Source of the DNA: Heterodera schachtii
Lineage: Eukaryota; Nematoda; Chromadorea; Rhabditida; Heteroderidae
Reading direction: 5' to 3'
Assembly (NCBI GenBank): GCA_023374025.1
Contig: SIJG01000014.1
Coordinates: forward strand, 481,077-545,076
DNA: 64,000 nt
Shown here: positions 40,443-53,205 of the stretch, in pieces
How positions within the stretch are numbered: position 1 is the first letter of the stretch
How the letters are laid out: each line of letters opens with the position of its first letter
The notes under the pieces: model-generated
What the model was told of the DNA's origin: nothing
Seen by the model: the letters and a program-made list of their open reading frames with translations, nothing else
Databases searched by the model: none
Made by a program: the position numbers and the translations under genes

Positions 40443-43420
40443 ATGTCTCTGCCGGGTGACAGTTGCGAATTGACCCGTCACAACGGAACTCCCAGCAACC
40501 AATGGTCAATCATTCTTTTGCCGGTGTTCCCTTTTTCAATTTCTGTTTTTATTTTAGTCCGCCTGATGATTCGATTGCCGTTTCTTTGCCCACCACAAAA
40601 TGTGTCAAGGAATTGAACAACAATGACAACGGCAGCAGCGGACAATGCTCTTCCAACTTTGGAAATGCCTTCCAAATGTCCTCCGATCAGTTGGTGGTGG
40701 GCCATTCTCCGCACAATTCCAATGCCATCACAATCCGTTCAAGAATCTTCTCGGTGTTCGGAATAAACCTGACCCATTGATTGACTGGGACAATTTGTAC
40801 AATTTACCGCAACAAAATTTGCTACGAAGAGACTGCCGAAATTTGGTGCAGAAAATTGACAACCCAACGGAGAAATGGACGGTGCCACAGGTGGGCAATT
40901 GATGATTGGGCGAATTATTTGAGCATTTTGTGCCGCTTTAGTTGGAGAGTTTGATGACCTTGTATTGCAAACGGCGAAGTGTCGGTTACGAGTCGGAACA
41001 ATGTTGGATGGACATTCTCGCCAGGCTTTTGGCTCTCCCTTTGGACCATTGTGCCCTTTTCAATATTTTTTGGGCCATTACCACCAAATACGTGCCAAAG
41101 TGACACACAATGAACAGACTGACTGCATCATTCATGTTCCATTGATAAGATCCTCCAAAATGTTCGACCTGTACCGTCTTCTGTTGCAATACCACGACCC
41201 GAGGCTCTGCTCCTTCTTGGACTCGTTTAAAATCCAGCCCGAACAGTTCAACCGGGACTGGTTCTGCTCATTGCTGAGCAAAGACATGGAAGCCGAACTT
41301 TGCTGGACCATTTGGCAAAAATATTTCGAAAATGTACGTGGACGGGTGTCGACTTCGCTTACATTTGATTTTCTCAGTTTAGGGCGATCCCTTTCTGATA
41401 TTTTTCATTGCCTTGGCTTTCACCCGGGGGGTCCGTGAGGAGCTTTTGCAAATGAAAGCGCGTGATGACATCATCGCCCTGCTGAAAAGCGTTCCCGGCC
41501 GAATGGGTGGGCAAATTTTGATAACTTTTCATTCTTTTTTTGATCGCATTTCGTTGATCAGTACGCGAAGATGTCAACGATCTATTGGAAATTTGCTTTG
41601 TGCACCTCAAATTAACGCCAATTTCCATCAGAGAAGTTAATTCATTAAAAAAATTCATTAATATTTTCGTCATAATTTTCCGGTAGGATTTTCATTGCAT
41701 GCTTTTCGGCTCAAATCTCATCGACGAATACGCCGAAATTCCTCTGAATCGGCTCATTTGCTTGCCCATCTCCGTCCACGAGCTGTACAGACGTGCCATT
41801 GACGTGACGACGCTGAACAGCACGAGCTTTGGCTATTTTGTAATTGACACACGCAGCCAAAAGCACTTCAACGCCGGCTCCATCCCCGGCTCATACAATT
41901 TGAGTGCTGAAACGGTCTGTCAGCTGAAAAATCGGATGAATGTTGTCCGTTTTTTCTTTTTCAGCTTGTCGATGACCCAGAAAAGTTTGGCTATGCGATG
42001 GATTCGCTGATGAAGTTCAAGCAGGACAATTATCCGAATGAACACATTTGCTTTTTGGGCTTTGGAACCACCGACGACGGCGACCATTTGATGAACATGG
42101 TGATCGCCAAGTTTCTGCAACAGAATTTGGAGCACATTTCCTTCGTGGACGGAGGATATCGGACGCTGCACCAAATGCTAAAGGATGGAGGGAACTTGAC
42201 CAAACTGAGCAACCACTACAGGAGGAACGACTGCACGGAATGCAAAGAAGGGGGCCCAAAGGAGGGAGAAAACGGCAAAGCGATGGTTGGTCCGCAAAAA
42301 TGCCAAATAAAAGTTCCAATTGCGGATTGCTCATTGTCAGACGCACGTCCCCTTTTAGACGTTTCTCAAACGGTTGAAAAAATCGCTGCCGAAGAGAAAA
42401 GAATCAATGGCGCCGCGGGAAACGGTCGGCCCGCGAAAGGGGACGGACACCGAAGAGAATGTGAAGCACGTGAGCAGCACCGATCGGTTCGGCAAGCGCT
42501 ACCGCAACGTGCAGTCGGTGTTCAGCATCAACAACGATGACGACGACGAAGATGGCACTTCGCATGGGTCGACGGACGAATTGCGCAAAACGTTGGGCGG
42601 AACGACGGAAATGGTGGAGAAGGGGCAACAATTACTGCAGTGGGAGGACGTGGTGAGGAAGGCGGACATCGGCGAGCACTTCGAGGGAGAGGAAGTGATG
42701 GCACCGCCCGAGGACAGAAAGGTGCCGTGCTTCATCGGACTGAGCAGGACGCACATGCACATCTTCCACAAGGTCCACGGAGAGGTCGGAACGAACATTT
42801 GGCAAATTTAATCATTTTTGTCAACAAACAAAATGCAAACGAAGTTGGCACAAAACCATGCAAATGAATATTTTCATTGAATTCGGATTTTTCCTATTTG
42901 TTTTTTTTGGCCTTCCATTTATTTATGGCAAATAATTCTTTGGTCAAATTTTGCTCCATTAATCGCATTGGAAATTGAAGGTCGACACAATCAGTCGACC
43001 ACCCCTTTCAATTTATCATTTGCTGACAAAAGGCGAAGTTTCACTTTGGTGTGTTCTTTGCTCCTCACTAAAGTCAAATTTCGCTTAACCTTTTGTCATT
43101 ATTCGATAGATCAATCACTGTTTCGGTGATTGTTTCTTTTTTGAAATTGCATTTTCCCTTTGCCACTTCAGCCCGGCTGTGTCAGTCCCTCCCTTCGCCA
43201 TTCGCTTTCCTCCATAATGCGAGTCACCAGCAAACGGCGCTTCCCCGAGTTTCTGACGTTCAAATTCGGCTACGAATTGCCCACGGGCGAATCGCACATA
43301 AACCGCGTGCATTATTTCATTCTGCCAAGGGCGGGGGAATGTGCCAAGGCCGTGAAGTTGGCCATTCTCGCGCTGAAACCGCTGGCAACGGACGGCGAAG
43401 AGACACTGAGCGAATCGTAA
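40443..43420 (+). CDS. TBC1D23: TBC1D23-like protein (TBC, rhodanese-like and C-terminal PH-like domains)
   Basis: TBC1D23 links endosome-derived vesicles to golgins at the trans-Golgi. Its TBC domain lacks the GAP catalytic residues. The proposed start is MSLPGDSCELTRH at 40443. The TBC part includes LLGVRNKPDPLIDWDNLYNL, YCKRRSVGYESEQCWMDIL, FWAITTKYVPK, FDLYRLLLQYHDPRLCSFLD and VNDLLEICFVHLK. A rhodanese-like domain follows (FGYFVIDTRSQKHFNAGSIP, ICFLGFGTTDDGDHLMN, FVDGGYRTLH). After a Lys/Arg-rich linker come QWEDVVRKADIGEHFE and FIGLSRTHMHIFHKV. A 0.38-kb intron then leads to the last exon (SSIMRVTSKRRFPEFLTFKF ... AGECAKAVKLAI), which fits the C-terminal PH-like domain. Introns inferred at about 40691-40745 and 42315-42360 restore the frame. 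No active-site Arg/Gln finger was recognised, as expected. Confidence 0.85.
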
Positions 43421-45842
43421 GGGAAACGGAGAGAGCGACAGAGAGAGAAACAGACGACCATTTAAAAAACAAATGAATGAATTAATGCAATGGAAAAAGA
43501 AGCAATGACCGACCGACCGCAACTGCTGACTGATCCCCCCCCCCCCTTTTTGCTGCTGTTCTTTCATCTCTTCGCGCAATAGTCACACAAATCAAATCAC
43601 TAACAAATCGCTGGGTTATTTCCGCAATTTTCCTTATCAGACGAACAAAATGAACTGAATAGCCTTTCAATTAGCCTTAATCCCATTTTTACATCTGTGT
43701 AATAAACAATTTATTATTATATACATATTTCTATTTTTATTTGTATTCCGCTGATTGTTTATTGGCCGATTCTCTCACATTTTGCTGTTTCACTTTAATT
43801 CACTTGCAAGAGGTGCAACATTCCGCTGAAATGTCATTTTTGTTAACATATTTCAGCCTAATTCATTTATTTTGTGGACCAAATTCTCTAATTTAATTAC
43901 GTATAGTTTTGTTATTAATGTTGATAATTCCCATAAGTTTGTCTCTGTGATAATCGAATAAACTTTTTGTATTTTTCAATTAAACGTATCACATCCAAAA
44001 ATAGTGAATCAAATAAATACAAAATCCGACGACGCATTTTCTTTCGTTTCTTGGCCCATTCCAAATAGCATCACAAGATGTCCTCTTTGTTGTCCACACC
44101 CACAACATATAATAAATGTGCGACAACGACGGACGAAGACAGAAAGACGAATGAATGAATGCCATTTGCCCGGGGGGGGGGAGGGGGCGTTGGACGGATT
44201 GACCCCCCCCCCCCCCCCGCCCAACTTCGCCAGAGCACTGAGGGGAGAGAAGGGATTGAATTTCCCTCGTGCGGATTTGGCCGATGGCTTTCCAAAGTCC
44301 GATTTTATGGGTTTAGGAGAAATTGGCATTGGACGAGCAGCAGAAGGGTCCGTCGGCGGAAGATGATCCTTTTTTTTCGTTTCTTTTGTCCGTTTCCGAC
44401 CGAAAAAGGGAATAAATGGACAAATGGAATGTATCGGTCCAATTTGGCAGACGAACGATTGGCATTTTGCCGATCATTCTGATCACTGATCAATCCGACT
44501 GATTGAGTTTCGCTTCTGCGCTTTGTCTCACTCGCCTCCTTTCCCATCGTTTGTTCTCTCCGCTCGCCCCAATTACCTCCGCTGCGCCACACAGTCTTCA
44601 CACGTATCGCTCCAATTCCCCGATGAATTATCACCAGCCCCCCCCCCCCCTCCCTCCCCCCCCCCCCCCCTCCCCCTCGTCCTCCGTCTCCGATCGGGCT
44701 GATCAGTCCCCCCCCCCTCCCCCCCCCCCCCATTTCCCCCGTCGTCAGCCCTATTCGATTCGATTGCGTCCGCGCTTCGGCGGAAGTTGTCCTTCGCTAT
44801 CGACAGCGCAGCCAGGCCGTCAATTCTTCTCCAATCACTCCCACCCAAAATGACCATAATTTTCGTTTAATTGCCCTTTTCCTTTTGCCCCCGCGTCGCT
44901 TTGTCCGAATTGCGCCTCTTTTCCTCTCTCTCTCTCTGATATTATTCCTCCTCAATGAGTGCTAATTTAACATTGAGTAACCTCAAAAGGTTGCCTTCCG
45001 CTGAGGGATTTCCCCCAAATCCAATCAAAACCTATCAGTTGCGCGAGCGGTTAATCAACAGCTCCAAATTCCCTCCCCCCGCAATTCCCACCCACACACA
45101 TAAATTAATCAAGTTTTTGTCTCTAATTATGTGGTAAACAGGAAAAAGAATATTGTCATACGATAGCATAAACAAATCTCTCATAATGTGCCTAAAAAAT
45201 AAATGCTTATCAAAAAAACAATTCTTAAATTAGGAAGTGCCCTCAGGGAAAACATTGCGCCGACTTTTGCCGGTTGGCCTTTTCTCTGGCGATGATCTCC
45301 TCTAATTCGCATTCCCATCACTGTGCCAATACCTCATCACCATCCCTTTCTTCCTCCTCTTTCTCTTCATATTTCTCTTCATCTTCCTCTTCATCCTCCT
45401 CTTTCACTTCATCTTCCCCCTCCTCCTCTTCTTTTTTCTCTTCCTCTTCTTTTTTCTCTTTTTCTTCCCTCCTTTTTCTTCCATTTTCCTTCTTCGCCTT
45501 TCGCTTCTTCTTCCTCATCCTTTTCTTCACAATTCCCAGCAGAAGTGCTTTGTCGGGGAATATCGGTGAACACTTTGCCGCAAGATGTGAGTTGTGGGGG
45601 CAAAATAAAAATATGGCAAATGAAAAACGAATTGCCAAACATTCTTTTTATGTGAATTGTGCGTTTGAGTGTAATAAAACTGTGAAAGAAAGGGAAATTA
45701 GCAGCGGACGGAAGAAGGACAATAAAATAAAAAGGCGAATTTGACAAAAAAAAATGGCAAAAATGAACTGCAAAACCAAAATTTGGAACCGGAATAATTA
45801 ACTTTTGCTTGATTAATTATGGGTTTTTTAAACATTTTTCAG
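43421..45842. other. spacer with C-rich tracts; probably includes egl-15 5' exons
   Basis: I cannot place any exon here with confidence, though the FGF-receptor signal-peptide exon should lie in it. The sequence has poly-G/poly-C tracts (44172-44180, 44204-44219, 44640-44650, 44660-44670, 44709-44730), which include a potential hairpin where a G-run (44172) faces a C-run (44204). A CTT/TCC-rich stretch at 45330-45530 would read poly-Glu on the other strand. Confidence 0.5.
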
Positions 45843-48800
45843 ACGGTCCGCCGCGCTTCAAACAAAACGTGCGTACCCATCAGGTGGGAATGGCGAATGG
45901 CAGCTGTTTTTCTCCACTGATCATTCTCCAATCACCCACCCCCTCTGATCAGTTCGCTTATCTCGGCGACACCATTCGCTTCAAATGCAATGCCATCGGC
46001 CGACCGCAGCCGCGCGTCCATTGGTACCGCGACGGACGCTACCTGAACTACAGCTTTCTGCTGCGCCACCCACGCCTGAAAGAGCGCGGCATGAGTTTGG
46101 AAGTAAAGCAAATCGAAGTGGGAGACAGCGTAATTTGGGGGGGGGGGGAATAAAGCGGACGAAAAACGGCGGAATTTGGCAGGGCAATTGGACGTGTCGC
46201 GTGTGGAACAACGAGGGGTCCACGAACAGAAACTTCACGCTACACATCGTCGGTCAGTGAATCGGCCTACTTTTCGGCACTTTGTGTATGGCACAAATGA
46301 CCCTTTAACTGCGCCTCCCTAACATTTCGACCTTTTGAGTGCCGTTTTGCCCTTTTTGTCCCCTAAAATTCCCACTAACACTTAACCCAATTGTCGACCT
46401 CCTTCTCCTCCGACTCAGACTTTTGTGACTATTTCCTCAACGTGCACATTCACCCGCGGCGTGTCCCCGAGGAATGCCTTTGCCAATGGGCCGTCCAGCG
46501 GCGCGAGTCGCTGCAGAATGCCAACAATGACCCGTCGTCCCACGCGCGAGCACTGCCCCAACTCCGTGCCGATTTGGACCTCAGCGAATTCATCGCAAAC
46601 AATGGGAGCAGATGCGCACGATATGCAAAGGTGGAGGAAATCGCACGGCTGAGGACACAGCCGCGGGAAGAAGCGCCGAAGGGGTGGACGGAGAAGGAAA
46701 GTCGGACTGACAGCACAACCCCAGCGAGTAGCACAAGCAAACCCAAACCCAGCAGCACAAGCACAAGCGCAGCAAAAATGCCAACGAATAACCCCACCGG
46801 AGGACAGGGCACAAAGAGTGCCGTGAAGTGGACACTGCGAAGTGAGTGCGCTGAATGACCATGGTTTAGACCCGGTCAAACTGTTCGACCATCTGCTCGA
46901 GGAGGGGGTCCCCGAAGTTACGCATCTGCTCCCGGAACTGATCACCCCCGGGGCCATGGCATTCCTTCGGGAAGAATTGCCCAAACGATGGCCAAACAAA
47001 AGCGCAACGAGTTCAGAATTGAGCGCCAAAATTCGTATGGCCAACAAAATTGTGGGGGAGATGAAGCAAAGAGAGGGGGGAGAGGAAGCGGAAGAAGAGG
47101 GGGAGGAGCAGCGAAGTGGGGACAGCGGAAGAACAACCGAGAGGGCAAGCGAATACAACGACGGGGAGCACGACAACGCCGTGGACGAGCCCAACGACGC
47201 GGGCGCCTCCCGCATGGGCGGCAACCAAACAGTGGTCACTGCCACAGAGAGGTTTTACGGGGGGGGGGGGAACTCTCGACACTTCTTAACTCTCGAACAT
47301 GCTCTAAAGTGGTCACTTTTGCGTCTCTCGCATTAAACTCTCTCCGTCTGTTCAGTGCCCCCATACTTTCGCCAATTGGATGACCATTCGCTCTCTCACA
47401 TTGTCATCCCCGCGGGGCGTACGCTGAAACTTTCTTGTGCGTTGGTTGGCCTTAAAACGGTGAATAATTAATTAATGGCATTGGTCATTTTGCTGAAGGC
47501 AAAGCCGGCGGTCAGCCCGAACCGCAAGTCGTGTGGAGAAAAGGGGACGAAGAGATTCTGAGGAACAGCGAGAGCAGAACGGGCTCACTGTTCCAACTGA
47601 AGAAGTGGACTTTGGAGTTGGAGGACGCCACGGAAGTGAGGGAAAAGGACAAAAGGCAAAAAAAAAGAGAAAAACATTGGCCAAAAGAACGACAGCGGGG
47701 AGTACGCGTGCGAAGTGTTCAACTCCGCCGGACTGATCGTCCGCCGCTTCCGCGTGGAGGTGCAGGACCGAATCCGTTCCCGGCCCATTTTGGTGCCGAA
47801 TGTGCTGCTGAACCAAACGGTAGACGTCAACGGCACCGTAGACTTTGCGTGCCAAGTGATCTCCGATTTGGTTCCTCACATTGTGTGGATAAAACTGATC
47901 AAAAACGACGGCACTTTTATTCGATGGGACACCAAACGGCGCCAGTACACCTTCAACTTCATGGACATGAGCACACACAAAGTGCATAAAAGGGGAGCAC
48001 AAATTGAAGAGAAATGGCCAAATTGCAGAGAACGAGGATATTCCACGAAAAACAGTCGAACAAATACACAATGGAAATTGCCAATGTGACCATGGAGGAC
48101 CAGGGCATTTACTCGTGCGTGGCGGGCAACACACTCGGCATGGTTAGCCCAGGGGAGGCGAGGAAGCTTTTCCAAACCAGGGCTGGGCCATAAAACTCGA
48201 AGCCGAAATCCGTAGTTCGAAGCCCTGCGAAGTTTTGAGCTTGAAGCATGAAGTTCTTTAAATTTTCCCTAATAAAATTTTAGGGGGAGGTAATTAAAAA
48301 TATTTTTAAAATTCATTATCGTGAAAAATTATTGAAAAGGAAACGGCAATAGCAACCAATTGCAATATTATAAAAGTTGGAGCACTTACGGTGCCGATGG
48401 TATTGGACCCGCCGAGGGGGGATTAGAAATTTTGATCATGTTCCTTATAAGATTTATACAAAATTGCATATACTTCACTTTGAAAAATCGGAAAATGTAT
48501 TTTTCTCGAAACTTCGAGTATTTTCACGAAGTTCGAAGCTTCGCCCAGCCCTGGTTCAAATGCCATTGGCATGGCTTCCGTCCGTTCACTTCGACTTTCT
48601 TTGGCCATGCCAATCTCCCCCCCCCCCCCCCCCCCCCCCTCAGTCAATGGCCAATGCCACGCTGACAGTGAACGAATTCCGTCCGCTCACTTTGCCCACC
48701 GATGTGTCCCACGCGTGGCCCCTTTCCTACACTGTGCTTGTCATTCTCTCTTTTCTGCTGCTCTGTGCCTTCGTCTCACTCGCAATGCTTTACCTTTTCT

Positions 48801-51800
48801 TCTCAAAGAAATTTTCGGCCAAAAATCGCGTCCAAACATTGGACACAATGTCAGTGCGCAAAAAGGTCCGTCCGATATTCTTTTAAACATCCGTTCCTCA
48901 AAACACTTTCAATTAGGTGGTAATTACGAAAAAGCCGCAAAGAGAGGGCGACTTTTGGTCCGATTTGGCCTCGTCCTATTCCATTACGGTTGAGCCCGTC
49001 CCGATGGGACGGCGCGAAAGGGCGGCACGCGCAAAGGGCGGCGGAAGCACCGGCGATTTGGTGCCGCTGATGGGAGACGGGCAGCAAAGTGCGCAACCGA
49101 CGCCTGGGCCGGAGGAAGGGGCGGGGGAAACGTCGCCACTTTCGGAGTACGAAGTGCCAACCGACGCGGCATGGGAAGTGGGAAGGGAACGGTAAAAGAA
49201 GGGGCGGGAAGGAGAAGAGGACCAAAGCCAACTCACAAGCAGACTCCAATTGGTGGACATTCTCGGAGAAGGCGCATTCGGCGAAGTTTGGCGGGGATTG
49301 CTGAGTCCAACGGGGGACTGAGGACGGCACTGAGCCGGTGGGAGGGGGCGGGGAAGTGGCGAAATGCTAAATTTAATCAATGGACAATTTAAGATGCCCG
49401 TGGCGGTGAAACGGCTAAAGTCGGCAGCGCAGGAGAGAGAACTGATCATTTTGGTAAGCCATTAATTAAGAGTTGGGAAAGTAATTATCACCAGCGAAGC
49501 GTGATCAGAATTTTTGATTTGCTTTTATTTTTTGTGTTTCAGGTGAGTGAAATGCAAATTCTAAAGAGCATTGGCCACCACCCGAACATTCTCCGGCTGA
49601 TCGGCTGCTGCACCGGCCTTGGCCCTCTGCTCGTCGTGTTGGAACTGTGCGAACACGGCAATTTGAAGGATTTTCTGAGGAAACATCGTCCGGCGGAAGC
49701 GAAGAGAGAGCAAAGCGTGGAGGGATACGAAGAGGAAGGAGAGAGTACGACGGGAGCGGAGGGCACAGAGAAAGGGAGCGACCGCAGCGAACCGAAACAG
49801 AGCCCATCTGGCAAAATGTATCAGGTGATTGAGAATGGCACAAAGAAGCCATTTAAGGAACCGTCTATTTCAAGAATATGCTGGACAGTCCCGGCACTTC
49901 CGTGCCAATGCCCAGCACTTCCGCAACTTCAACGGCACAAATTCTGAACAGACAGCTAACCCTTCGTGATTTGGTCAGATTCGGCGCCGATATTGCCAAG
50001 GGAATGGACTTTTTGGCCAGTAAAAAGGTGATCTGATAGTCCATCTGATTACTTTTGGTCTTTTGGCATTTTCTCCAGATAATCCATCGCGATTTGGCGG
50101 CACGGAATGTTCTTGGTCAGTGGCACCTTCCGATTAAAAGGCACTTTGGCATTTAGTGGCGGACAATGTGACGATGAAAATATCAGACTTTGGGTTGTCG
50201 CGCAACATCTTTTACAACGATTACTATCGTAAACGGGGCGCAGGACGACTGCCAATGTGAGAAAGGACGGCATCAGAGCAATTACACTTTAATTGGCAAT
50301 CTTAGCAAGTGGATGGCGCCCGAAGCATTGGAGGCAAATGTTTATACGGTGCACAGCGACGTTTGGTCTTACGGTAAGAAGCGGCGCATTTGATAAATGC
50401 GATTAGTGACAAAGGAAGGGACTGATCAAAGGGAATGGGTTTATCCGATCTGATTTCTTCTTCAGGCATTTTGCTTTGGGAGATCATGACATTGGTCAGT
50501 CTGTGTTTTCTCACTATTATGTTTTGGTCATTCCCTTTCCTCTGCCCAGGGCGGCACACCGTACCCCTCAATTGCAATGCCACAACTTTACAATGTTTGC
50601 CCACTGTCCAGTGAAAAATGCCATAAATACTATTATCCATTTAGTTGCTTAAAGAGGGCTACAGGATGGAAGCACCGCACAATTGCCCCGAAGAGATTTA
50701 TGAAGTGATGGTCAGCTGTTGGCAAGACAGGCCAGAAGTAAGGAGAAGCAGAGGGGAACAGGGGGGGGGGAAGTCGGTCAAAAGCATTACACTGTTTAGG
50801 TACGGTACCCTTCCTGAGTATTAGACTGTACCCTTGAGCATTCTTATGGTATTTTTGACTCCCTTTTTAAGACTCGACCCGCCTTTCGGACAATTGCTGA
50901 ATATTTTGATTGGATATTGAAAGAATCGGAGAATTACATTTCAGTAAGAATATTAGAGAGGATATTTATTTGAACTTTCATTTGAATTTTCAGCGAAATT
51001 CGGACGGCGAAACGACGGACGAAGGTAAAAGAGAAAGGGAATTTGGAATTGTTTAATTTCCGTCTTTCTGAGGACCGTACGCCGTAATAACAGAAGGACA
51101 AAATGGGAAGGGAAGGGGCGGCGGAGGCGCAAATGGGGGGACAAACGACGGAGGAGGGGAAAAGCGGACGGAACAGCCGAACGGAGGGTGGCAAAGCCAA
51201 ACGCCGCGGGGGACGGACGCCCCGGGGGGAGGCGCACAAGCGCAGCAGAGACTGAGCACGGCAAAGAGGCCAATGTCCGCCCCGGGCAGAATGAGTTTTG
51301 AGGTGCGCGAATTGGGGGGGGGGATGGCATTTTGCCTTTGGCATTTCTCTTTGAGAAGTTCACACGGGAGATTGGCGCCGGCACCAGTGAGGCATCGCCG
51401 TCGTCCCTGCTCCCATCCCTCGACCATTCCCTCCAGCAACACTCGACAACCGCCTCTTCCTTTGCGATTGCCCCCGCGGCGATGACTCTCCCCCCTCGAC
51501 CCGAACGACGACTTATGTTCAACCAACAGATGCAAAGAAACGCGTGGAGAGCAAACACGGCAATGGTGGTCAGGGAAAAATCGTTGATAGATTTGGAATC
51601 GGAGGGAAGCGGAACGGAAGGGCACGCGGAAGAGGGGGGCGGACGGAGGAGGAAAAGCAAAATGACCGAGACGAAGCCGGGCAATGTTTACAAAAATGTG
51701 GGCATTGGGGGGAAGACTCTCTTTTCATTTATTTATCAGCTCCAAGCAACACGGTCCAACGAATATGCCAATACGCCTTCGCCTTGTTCCCCGACGGCAC

Positions 51801-52388
51801 TTTCTCCGCTTCACCACCGTTTGGGCCCGTCCTCCTCAACCGATGCCATTCCGCCCTCTTCTGGTGGCTGCTCCGACTCTTCTCAGCCCATCAAACAAAG
51901 GCCCAAAAAGTCGGTGGCATCGGAGCACAAAATGCGTGTCCAAGGCGCACTCTTTACCGGAATTTCACAGCAAAATGCCAATTTGGGTGGGTTTTCCGTG
52001 CCATGTTTCAAATTGGACGAGGGTTGGCCAAATTTTTAAAGCGTCGGGAGAGTGGCCAAGTCGAAGACAGGAGGGCATGGGCAAAGGCTCAGTATTCGGC
52101 ACCGGCACTTCCTCCACTCATTTGGGCCGTTCGCCGGTCGTTGGCTCGTCGTCGGAGGTGCGCCTTGGCGATTGGCGAAGTCGTTCGGTGGACTCGTCGA
52201 GCTCGGGCCACGGCGGTTCGTCGGCGATGAGCAGCGCGGAGGGCCTTTTGGGCGGCGGCGCAGCGTCGGAAGAAACGGAGGCATACGAGGGAGCCGAGCA
52301 AACGCAGCTGTCGGGGCACGAAGAGACGACGGCGGCCGTCAATTACGTTAGCATCGCACCAATCGGACAATTGTCCCTGGGGCAATAG
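45843..52388 (+). CDS. egl-15: EGL-15-like FGF receptor tyrosine kinase (5' exons not found)
   Basis: Receptor for FGF ligands; in worms it acts in muscle/sex-myoblast migration and fluid balance. Extracellular: first Ig domain ([21 protein letters not shown], 45953-46255), a nematode-type insert ([19 protein letters not shown], about 46420-46845, and [20 protein letters not shown], 46870-47240), second Ig ([20 protein letters not shown] to [12 protein letters not shown]) and third Ig ([20 protein letters not shown] to [11 protein letters not shown]). Membrane span near 48715-48800 ([20 protein letters not shown]). Kinase: glycine loop [33 protein letters not shown], activation loop [40 protein letters not shown]. 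Ser/Glu-rich kinase insert after FLRKHRP. The tail has YKNV and YANT, both YxN-type sites that could bind the Grb2 homologue SEM-5, and ends [14 protein letters not shown] at 52388. The donor after WRGLL and one linker intron are not resolved. Confidence 0.92.
48178..48553. mobile_element. hAT-like MITE in an egl-15 intron
   Basis: Ends CAGGGCTGGGC and GCCCAGCCCTG form a perfect 11-bp inverted repeat. Inner sequence is rich in GAAG/CTTC words that also pair across the element (ACTCGAAG near the left, CTTCGAGT near the right). It is 376 bp and has no coding frame. Flanking 8-mers (TTCCAAAC and GTTCAAAT) are only loosely alike, so a target duplication is not clean. It lies in the intron between the third Ig domain and the transmembrane exon. 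Confidence 0.7.
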
Positions 52389-52749
52389 GAAAATTCAAAT
52401 TGTTTTTTTTTTTGTACATTTTGCCAAAACATTCCATTTTCAGTGCAAATTGTCAGTGTATTTTGTGAATGTTGCCATTATATATTCAGTCAATTTGGTG
52501 TTACGACAATCTTTCACATTTATAAGGTGTTAAAATGAGATCCAAGGCAATGAGTGATAAGCGAATTTTGCGGGAAGGGAAAGCGAAGCACAAAAAAAAG
52601 GGGAGGGAAAGGGAAGAATGATCAATCAAATCACAACGCAAAGTGACGTCGTCAACAGCAGAAGTCTCAGTCCAAAGTCACAACACAACATTGAGTGTTT
52701 GCTGCTCACAAATCAGCGGCGATCCCTTCATTTAATGGCACGGCACCAT

Positions 52750-53205
52750 CTCTTCGGCACTTTTCAATCCTTCCCATTGTTGCCATTTCAGTCCTTCCCT
52801 CTGTTGCCATTTCAGTCCTTCCCTCTGTTGCCCTGCCACTTCAGTCCTTCCCTCTGTTGCCATTTCAGTCCTTCCCTTGCCATTTCAGTCCTTCCCTCTG
52901 TTACCATGCCATTTCAGTCCTTCCCTTTGTTGCCACTTCAGTCCTTCCCTCTGTTCCCATTTCAGTCCTTCCGTCTGTTGCCATTTCAGTCCTTCCCTCT
53001 GTTGCCATGCCATTTCAGTCCTTCCCTCTGTTGCCATTTCAGTCCTTCCCTTGCCATTTCAGTCCTTCCCTCTGTTGCCATGCCATTTCAGTCCTTCCCT
53101 TTGTTGCCACTTCAGTCCTTCCCTCTGTTGCCATTTCAGTCTTTCCGTCTGTTGCCACTTCAGTCCTTCCCTCTGTTGCCATTTCAGTCCTTCCCTTTTT
53201 CGCCG
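52750..53205. repeat. 24-bp minisatellite between egl-15 and the amine GPCR
   Basis: About eighteen copies of a unit reading TTGCCATTTCAGTCCTTCCC with a CTCTG part, with variants CCACTTC, CCATGCC and TTTCC. There is also a larger-order repeat: 52847-52960 resembles 53023-53115. On the minus strand the unit reads GGAAGGACTGAAATGGCAAC. The right edge meets the stop codon of the GPCR at 53184, so the array forms the start of that gene's 3' untranslated region. The + strand end of egl-15 is 360 bp to the left. Confidence 0.9.

Noticed and set aside
45274..45744. Ser-rich plus frame and poly-Glu minus frame near the egl-15 5' end
   Set aside because: Both derive from one CTT/TCC-rich stretch; no evidence that either is translated.
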